A stretch of DNA of 64,000 nt from Staphylococcus hominis subsp. hominis. GTDB taxonomy: Bacteria > Bacillota > Bacilli > Staphylococcales > Staphylococcaceae. Made by a program: the position numbers and the translations under genes. The DNA lies in contig NZ_PPQE01000025.1 of assembly GCF_002901845.1 (NCBI RefSeq), positions 583,406-647,405 of the forward strand, read 5' to 3'. This document shows, one piece after another, positions 59,285-64,000 of the stretch (its first letter is position 1; the number at the start of each line of letters is the position of its first letter). The notes under the pieces are model-generated. The model worked only from the letters and a program-made list of their open reading frames with translations, was not told the origin of the DNA and did no database searches.

Positions 59285-60733
59285 TTAATCATGATAATGA
59301 TGAGCTGTAAGATCCATATGATCTAATTTTACAAATTTAGTTTTACGAATCAATTTATGTACGATAAAGATAATCGCTAAGACAATTAAAGGCATGATAT
59401 TAACAAAAAAATCACCTATATTACCACTAAATAAATCACCGATAGAATTACCAAAGTATAAGAAAATTAATGTAGCAAATACAATGATAGGACCTAGAGG
59501 GAAAAGTGGTGATTTATAAGGCAATAATGTATTAATATCTTTGCCTTGACGTTTAATACCTCTACGTAAACGTATTTGAGCCCATGCACTTATTGCCCAT
59601 ACAATAATAACTAAAGAGCCAATAATATTTAACAAGCTAAATACTGCATTAGCATAGAAATTAGCTAGAATAATAATTGCTACTACTAAAATGTAAGTGG
59701 TGACTAATGAACGCATCGGTAATTTTGTTTTATTATTTAATTTACTTAAAAACTTTGGTGCTTGCTTTTCATCACTCAAAGAGAAAAGCATTCTACTTGT
59801 TGTATACATTCCAGAATTCGCTGCAGATAGTAACGATGTAAGAATAACAGCATTAATAATTGATGCTGCAAATGCTATACCGATTCGATCGAAAACTATA
59901 GTAAATGGACTTTGAGATACTGATTGATTTTTATTTAATAATAAAGGATCAGTATAAGGAATAATAGCTGCAATGACGACAATAGATAAAACATAAAATA
60001 ATAAAATTCTCCAAAATACTTGCTTAACAGCCCTTGGCATAGTTTTTTCAGGATTATCAGATTCACCTGCAGTGACCGCTACAACTTCCGTACCACCCAC
60101 AGAAAATCCTGCTACAAGTAATACTGCTAAGAAACCAGATAAACCACCTACAAAAGGTGCTTCACCTTTGGTATAATTCTCGAATCCATATGTATGTCCA
60201 CCAAGAATACCAAAAATCATTAATATACCGACAACAATAAATACAATAATTGTGACTACTTTAATTAGTGATAACCAAAATTCTGTTTCGCCAAATGCTT
60301 TAACAGTAAAGATATTTAATAGGAATATAATCGTTATAAAAATTAAACTCCATACTAGAGGACTGAAAATTTTAAATACATCCCAATAAAATAAAACATT
60401 AGAAGCTACCATTACATCAACGCTTGATACTAATGACCATAGAATGTAATACAACCAGCCCATTGTAAAACCGATAGACGGATCAATGAAACGGGTAGCA
60501 TATGAACTAAACGAACCAGATACAGGATAAAATGTAGCAAGTTCTCCAATAGATGACATTAAAAAGTAAAGCATGATTCCTATCAATAAATAAGCTAAGA
60601 TAGCTCCTCCAGGTCCTGCTTGAGAAACGACACTACCTGTAGCAACAAAAAGTCCAGTGCCTATTGCACCTCCGATAGCAATCATAGATATGTGTCTTGA
60701 CTTAAGACCGCGTTTCATATTGTTATCTTCCAT
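59285..60733 (-). CDS. Amino-acid permease, APC family, LysP-like
   Basis: 482 residues and 12 membrane helices. The APC signature is at the N-terminus (RHISMIAIGGAIGTGLFVAT, GSVVSQAGPGGAILAYLLIG) and the ELATFYPVSGSFSSYATRFI and SVGGTEVVAVTAGESDNPEK blocks are typical of the lysine/aromatic-specific branch. The C-terminal tail carries a His-rich end (HMDLTAHHYHD). AGGAG lies 9 bases before ATG 60733. A CodY-like site lies about 100 bases upstream. Substrate is a basic or other cationic amino acid by similarity only. Confidence 0.92.
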   Translation of the reverse strand: MEDNNMKRGLKSRHISMIAIGGAIGTGLFVATGSVVSQAGPGGAILAYLLIGIMLYFLMSSIGELATFYPVSGSFSSYATRFIDPSIGFTMGWLYYILWSLVSSVDVMVASNVLFYWDVFKIFSPLVWSLIFITIIFLLNIFTVKAFGETEFWLSLIKVVTIIVFIVVGILMIFGILGGHTYGFENYTKGEAPFVGGLSGFLAVLLVAGFSVGGTEVVAVTAGESDNPEKTMPRAVKQVFWRILLFYVLSIVVIAAIIPYTDPLLLNKNQSVSQSPFTIVFDRIGIAFAASIINAVILTSLLSAANSGMYTTSRMLFSLSDEKQAPKFLSKLNNKTKLPMRSLVTTYILVVAIIILANFYANAVFSLLNIIGSLVIIVWAISAWAQIRLRRGIKRQGKDINTLLPYKSPLFPLGPIIVFATLIFLYFGNSIGDLFSGNIGDFFVNIMPLIVLAIIFIVHKLIRKTKFVKLDHMDLTAHHYHD

Positions 60734-60832
60734 ATAATATCTCCTAAATTAAAATTTAAAATATACAAATCATTTTAATCGTTTTGGTTCAAGTATTCAA
60801 TAACTTTTGAACAATTTGTTTTAAAAATTTTA

Positions 60833-60847
60833 AATTTTCTGATTTTT
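60833..60847 (+). promoter_or_regulatory. CodY-like motif upstream of the permease
   Basis: AATTTTCTGATTTTT, the exact reverse complement of the copy at 54456-54470, with 12 of 15 consensus matches. It lies 100 bases before the permease start. An inverted pair TAATCGTTT (60777-60785) and AAACGATTA (60849-60857) flanks the interval. Confidence 0.45.
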
Positions 60848-60902
60848 TAAACGATTAGTTTTTGTTATGTAGAAGGAAACTGACTAAATTAAAAGAAACT
60901 TA

Positions 60903-60955
60903 TTGCGTGAAAATGAAGGATATGATAGAATTTTAAATCGTAAGAATTCCTAATT
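60903..60955 (+). promoter_or_regulatory. rpmG promoter with partial Zur-like operator
   Basis: TTGCGT (60903-60908), 16 bases, TAGAAT (60925-60930). Bases 60935-60955 start with a perfect AAATCGTAA Zur half-site and end with a degraded right arm (TTCCTAATT); 16 of 20 consensus positions agree. It overlaps the expected transcription start. Confidence 0.5.
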
Positions 60956-60981
60956 ATATATAACAAGAAAGGATGTTATTG

Positions 60982-61131
60982 ATGCGCGTTAATGTAACTT
61001 TAGCTTGCACTGAATGTGGCGATCGTAATTATATTACAACAAAAAATAAACGTAATAACCCTGAGCGTATTGAAATGAAAAAATATTGCCCAAGATTAAA
61101 TAAATACACGCTACACCGTGAAACTAAATAA
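60982..61131 (+). CDS. rpmG: 50S ribosomal protein L33, zinc-site-deficient form
   Basis: 49 residues ([20 protein letters not shown]; ends [11 protein letters not shown]). Only three of the four zinc-ribbon cysteines are present: C9 and C12 form the first pair, but the second pair is C36-P-R-L39 instead of CxxC. This matches the paralogue that works without zinc. AAAGGATG precedes ATG 60982. It is too short for common gene callers but certain by similarity. It lies beside rpsN2, another zinc-independent paralogue, and a Zur-like site overlaps its start region. Confidence 0.94.
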
Positions 61132-61171
61132 TTCCTTATCTTTTAAATACGACAAAAAGATAAACTATTAT

Positions 61172-61214
61172 AGACTCATACATGTTTAAGATGAATAACA
61201 TGTATGAGTCTTTT
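61172..61214 (+). terminator. Terminator after rpmG
   Basis: AGACTCATACATGTT pairs perfectly with AACATGTATGAGTCT around a 10-base loop, followed by TTTAATTTT. Confidence 0.9.
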
Positions 61215-61233
61215 AATTTTAAAATAAATGTCT

Positions 61234-61284
61234 TTGTAATTTTTTAAAAGTATGTTAATATATAAAACGTAATTATTACGATTT
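61234..61284 (+). promoter_or_regulatory. rpsN2 promoter with Zur operator
   Basis: TTGTAA (61234-61239), 16 bases, TAATAT (61256-61261). Directly downstream, 61264-61284 matches the Bacillus-type Zur box (AAATCGTAAT, one free base, ATTACGATTT) at all positions but one. Repression in zinc-replete cells and expression on zinc starvation is predicted. Confidence 0.88.
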
Positions 61285-61302
61285 ATAAAAAGGAGATAAT
61301 AT

Positions 61303-61572
61303 ATGGCTAAAAAATCTAAAATAGCTAAAGAATTAAAAAGAGAAAAATTAGTAAATCAATATTATGAATTACGTAAAGAGTTGAAAGAAAAAGGAGATTA
61401 TAAAGTATTAAAGAAATTACCAAGAGATTCATCTCCAACTCGTTTAACAAGAAGATGCAAAGTTACAGGACGTCCTAGAGGTGTAATGAGAAAATTTGAA
61501 ATGTCTAGAATTGCATTTCGAGAACATGCTCATAAAGGTCAAATTCCTGGTGTGAAAAAATCTAGTTGGTAA
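61303..61572 (+). CDS. rpsN2: 30S ribosomal protein S14, zinc-independent paralogue
   Basis: 89 residues, the long form without the two CxxC motifs (only one cysteine, in [12 protein letters not shown]). It ends with the usual [18 protein letters not shown]. The zinc form (61 residues, with a ribbon) is normally in the spc operon, outside this window. Under zinc starvation this copy replaces it in the ribosome. AAAGGAG precedes ATG and a near-consensus Zur box overlaps the transcription start. Confidence 0.95.
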   Translation: MAKKSKIAKELKREKLVNQYYELRKELKEKGDYKVLKKLPRDSSPTRLTRRCKVTGRPRGVMRKFEMSRIAFREHAHKGQIPGVKKSSW

Positions 61573-61643
61573 TTGAAACTAATACTTTAGTCCGTTTACA
61601 TTGTATTTAAAAAATTGTAAAGTATATAAGGATATAAATAATA

Positions 61644-61672
61644 AGAGCGAGAAAAAGGTGATTTCTCGCTCT
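61644..61672 (+). terminator. Hairpin after rpsN2
   Basis: AGAGCGAGAAA pairs with TTTCTCGCTCT around a 7-base loop. No clear T-run, so termination may be incomplete. Confidence 0.6.
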
Positions 61673-61766
61673 AGATTACGTTATAAATAATTTTGTAAAG
61701 AGTCAGATATTTTATTTATGTCTACAGTGTCTTTTAAATTTAAAATGTATAGGGGAAATTTAAAGT

Positions 61767-62744
61767 ATGAAAATTTTTGATTATGAAGATATTCAATTAA
61801 TTCCAAATAAATGTATTGTTAATAGTAGATCTGAATGTGATACGACTGTACAATTTGGGCCAAAAACTTTTAAGTTACCAGTGGTTCCAGCTAATATGCA
61901 AACAGTAATGAATGAATCTTTAGCAGAATGGTTTGCAGAAAATGATTATTTTTATATTATGCATCGCTTTAATGAAGTAGGTCGCATACCTTTTATTAAA
62001 AAAATGCAAAATAAAGGACTTTTTGCTTCTATTTCAGTGGGTGTAAAGGAAACTGAATTTGAATTTATAGAAAAATTAAAAACTGAGCACTTAATACCTG
62101 AATATATTACAATTGATATTGCTCATGGTCATGCTAATTCGGTTATTAATATGATTAAACATATTAAAAAACATATTCCTCAATCATTTGTTATTGCGGG
62201 TAATGTAGGAACCCCTGAGGGAGTAAGAGAGTTAGAAAATGCTGGTGCAGATGCTACTAAAGTTGGTATAGGACCAGGACGAGTATGTATTACTAAAATT
62301 AAAACTGGATTCGGTACAGGAGGATGGCAATTAGCTGCATTAAACATTTGTAGTAAAGCTGCACGTAAACCAATTATTGCTGATGGAGGTATTAGAACAC
62401 ATGGTGATATTGCGAAATCTATTCGTTTTGGAGCTACTATGGTTATGATTGGTTCATTATTTGCAGCGCATGAAGAATCTCCTGGCGAAACAGTTGAGTT
62501 AGATGGTAAACGTTATAAAGAATATTTTGGTAGTGCTTCCGAATTCCAAAAAGGGGAACATAAGAATGTTGAAGGGAAGAAAATGTTTGTGGAACATAAA
62601 GGTTCATTAAAAGATACCTTAGTTGAAATGCAACAAGATCTTCAAAGCTCAATTTCCTATGCTGGCGGTAAAGATTTAAAATCACTAACTACTGTTGACT
62701 ATGTTATTGTAAGAAACTCAATTTTTAATGGTGATAGAGATTAA
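61767..62744 (+). CDS. guaC: GMP reductase
   Basis: 325-residue enzyme of the IMPDH/GMPR family that returns GMP to IMP with NADPH. No CBS domains are present, which separates it from IMP dehydrogenase. Motifs: [53 protein letters not shown], the catalytic cysteine in [20 protein letters not shown], and [28 protein letters not shown] precedes ATG 61767. No purine riboswitch is evident in its leader. Confidence 0.96.
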   Translation: MKIFDYEDIQLIPNKCIVNSRSECDTTVQFGPKTFKLPVVPANMQTVMNESLAEWFAENDYFYIMHRFNEVGRIPFIKKMQNKGLFASISVGVKETEFEFIEKLKTEHLIPEYITIDIAHGHANSVINMIKHIKKHIPQSFVIAGNVGTPEGVRELENAGADATKVGIGPGRVCITKIKTGFGTGGWQLAALNICSKAARKPIIADGGIRTHGDIAKSIRFGATMVMIGSLFAAHEESPGETVELDGKRYKEYFGSASEFQKGEHKNVEGKKMFVEHKGSLKDTLVEMQQDLQSSISYAGGKDLKSLTTVDYVIVRNSIFNGDRD

Positions 62745-62758
62745 TATATGTTTAGTAG

Positions 62759-63784
62759 GTGAATATTATTAAAAAGTTCCTTTTATTTACTGCAATATTT
62801 TTGTTATTTATCATTATTAAACCCATTGAAGAAAACCAGTTTTTTATTAATTTACAAAATAATGTAAGAGATAAAGTAGAAGTTTTATTAAATGAAGATA
62901 CAAGTTTTAAAAATAATGTGCTTAAAGTTCCAAAAAAACAAGAATTTGCAGTTAATAATATTCAATTAAATATGTCTCAAAAGGAAGTAGAAAATAAGAT
63001 AGGGCGACCAAAAAGAGTGACATCAAATGAATATGGTACAAAATGGTACACTTATTACAATGATGATTATCAAAATTTTTTAATGGTAAGTTACATTAAT
63101 AATAAAGTTAATGCTTTATTTAGTAATCAAAATATTATAACTTCTAAATCTAAAATTAAATATAATACCCCTAAAAAAGTGGTTGAACAACGTCTCGGTA
63201 AACCAGTAGATAAAATTACAAAAGGACGTTATCGTTTTGTTGTAAAAAATAATGAATATGATGTTTTTTATAAAGATCACATTTATACCACTGCATTTTA
63301 CGATAAACATAATAAAAATAACTTAACAGGGTTGTTGCAAGTGAGTGAATCGATGGAAAACCGATTACAAAAGCAATATGGTGCACCATCTACAACGCTA
63401 GAAAAAAGCTTTGAATATCAAAATTTTGATTTAGTTAATGCAGAAAGAAAACAACACGGATTAAATACATTGGATTACTCTAAAAAAATATCTCATACTG
63501 CAAGAAAACATAGTGAAGATATGGTTAAAAATAATTATTTTGATCATACTGATTTAAATGGTCATTCACCTTTCGATAGAATGAAACGTGATGGTATTCA
63601 ATTTAATGCTGCTGCTGAAAATTTAGCTTATGGTCAACAAAGTAGTATTTATGCTCACGAAGGACTTATGAATTCTCTAGGACACCGAGAAAATATTTTA
63701 AATACGCACGTAAATACATTAGGTGTAGGTGTAGATTTTAATAAAAATCGACAACCATTTTGGACAGAAAACTACGCTGGATAA
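62759..63784 (+). CDS. CAP-domain (SCP/PR1-like) membrane-anchored or secreted protein
   Basis: 341 codons if GTG 62759 is used. Residues 5-22 form a membrane anchor or signal (FLLFTAIFLLFIIIKP). An N-terminal CAP-associated region with two repeats follows (NIQLNMSQKEVENKIGRPKR and KYNTPKKVVEQRLGKPVDKI). The CAP domain fills the last 120 residues (FDLVNAERKQHGLNTLDYSK; HSEDMVKNNYFDHTDLNGHS; GHRENILNTHVNTLGVG). Function of bacterial CAP proteins is unclear, often surface or cell-wall linked. The start is doubtful: no ribosome site precedes the GTG, while AGGTGA itself would suit an ATT start at 62768. It lies 14 bases after guaC. Confidence 0.88.
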   Translation: MNIIKKFLLFTAIFLLFIIIKPIEENQFFINLQNNVRDKVEVLLNEDTSFKNNVLKVPKKQEFAVNNIQLNMSQKEVENKIGRPKRVTSNEYGTKWYTYYNDDYQNFLMVSYINNKVNALFSNQNIITSKSKIKYNTPKKVVEQRLGKPVDKITKGRYRFVVKNNEYDVFYKDHIYTTAFYDKHNKNNLTGLLQVSESMENRLQKQYGAPSTTLEKSFEYQNFDLVNAERKQHGLNTLDYSKKISHTARKHSEDMVKNNYFDHTDLNGHSPFDRMKRDGIQFNAAAENLAYGQQSSIYAHEGLMNSLGHRENILNTHVNTLGVGVDFNKNRQPFWTENYAG

Positions 63785-63837
63785 TGTTTGATTTATAATA
63801 TATAGGGGTATGTTCATTTTGCAAGGAAGTTGATATT

Positions 63838-63906
63838 ATGCCTACAAAGAAAAATAAGAAAAAAGATATACTTGATAAAGTAAAAGAGATTTTAAATAAA
63901 AAATAA
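63838..63906 (+). CDS. Possible 22-residue Lys-rich small protein
   Basis: ATG 63838 to TAA 63904-63906 encodes MPTKKNKKKDILDKVKEILN plus two lysines: a basic head then an amphipathic helix. AAGGAAG sits 8 bases upstream, and a perfect terminator starts directly at the stop codon, so the unit looks like a deliberate short message. A promoter is not clear (TATAAT-like box near 63794). It might also be a remnant of a larger gene, or part of a small RNA. No family known to me. Confidence 0.5.
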   Translation: MPTKKNKKKDILDKVKEILNKK

Positions 63907-63938
63907 AACTAGAAGCGTCTATGCGCTTCTAGTTTTTT
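63905..63938 (+). terminator. Terminator after the 22-residue ORF
   Basis: AAAACTAGAAGCG pairs perfectly with CGCTTCTAGTTTT around 6 bases, followed by TT and then G. It overlaps the last codon of the small ORF. Confidence 0.9.
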
Positions 63939-64000
63939 GTATATTAAACATATATAAGAGATTTTAACGTAACGAACAAGAGATAAACTATAATTCTCTA

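Noticed and set aside
60734-60981. Lysine riboswitch upstream of the LysP-like permease
   Set aside because: The spacer is A/T-rich with no multi-helix structure of the needed length; a CodY-like site fits better.
63940-64000. LexA box at the right edge (ACGAACAAGAG)
   Set aside because: Only one half-site is visible; lexA would be expected just beyond the window, but the sequence here does not support a full operator.

Overview
The window is a contiguous piece of a low-GC Firmicutes chromosome. It is almost certainly Staphylococcus: AT-rich codon use, many TTG and GTG starts behind strong GGAGG sites, and a gene order matching the S. aureus pnp-to-lexA segment as I remember it. Conserved landmarks are pnp, rnjB, ftsK/spoIIIE, recA, rny, mutSL, glpPFKD, miaA-hfq, glnRA, cls, nuc, the threonine operon, rpmG, rpsN2 and guaC. 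Species cannot be fixed by eye. Several differences from S. aureus (no katA beside rpmG, an extra dus gene, a YjqB-type gene, a decayed spacer after glnA) favour a coagulase-negative species.

Layout. 1-12.3 kb: RNA decay (3' part of pnp, rnjB), the DNA translocase, and the ymf cluster (GntR regulator, an M16 peptidase pair, an SDR, YmfK, a RodZ-like protein) ending in pgsA. 12.3-17.8 kb: cinA, LexA-controlled recA, rny, a small unknown gene and ymdB. 17.9-24.3 kb: a 2-oxoacid:ferredoxin oxidoreductase pair, a YjqB/PghP-like hydrolase, a thiamine-binding-type protein, miaB-ricA and thiW. 24.4-29.1 kb: mutSL. 29.1-34.2 kb: the glycerol regulon, in which GlpP acts on terminator leaders of glpF and glpD. 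34.3-42.8 kb: a lipase-like hydrolase, miaA-hfq, gpx, hflX, a YnbB-like PLP enzyme, dus and GlnR-controlled glnRA. 42.8-43.8 kb: no intact gene, with traces of a decayed one. 43.8-53 kb: threonine aldolase, cls, an ABC transporter plus DesKR-type two-component system, a small membrane protein, thermonuclease, and two poorly characterised genes. 53-58.8 kb: aspartokinase divergent from hom-thrC-thrB and a HAD phosphatase. 58.8-64 kb: a small unknown gene, an amino-acid permease, L33 and S14 paralogues under Zur-like operators, guaC, a CAP-domain protein and a 22-codon ORF.

The most notable observations are: an in-frame TGA inside the ATP-binding motif of thrB, predicting threonine auxotrophy; the absence of katA from its usual place; two Zur-like operators next to zinc-site-poor ribosomal protein paralogues; a consensus-matching cre at the start site of an uncharacterised, possibly nucleotidyltransferase-like gene; an identical CodY-like 15-mer in front of two amino-acid genes; and a palindromic candidate operator ahead of the ABC/two-component operon. 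I found no CRISPR array, insertion sequence, prophage, tRNA or rRNA. Most of the window is core chromosome, and I do not see a wholly new multi-gene system in it.
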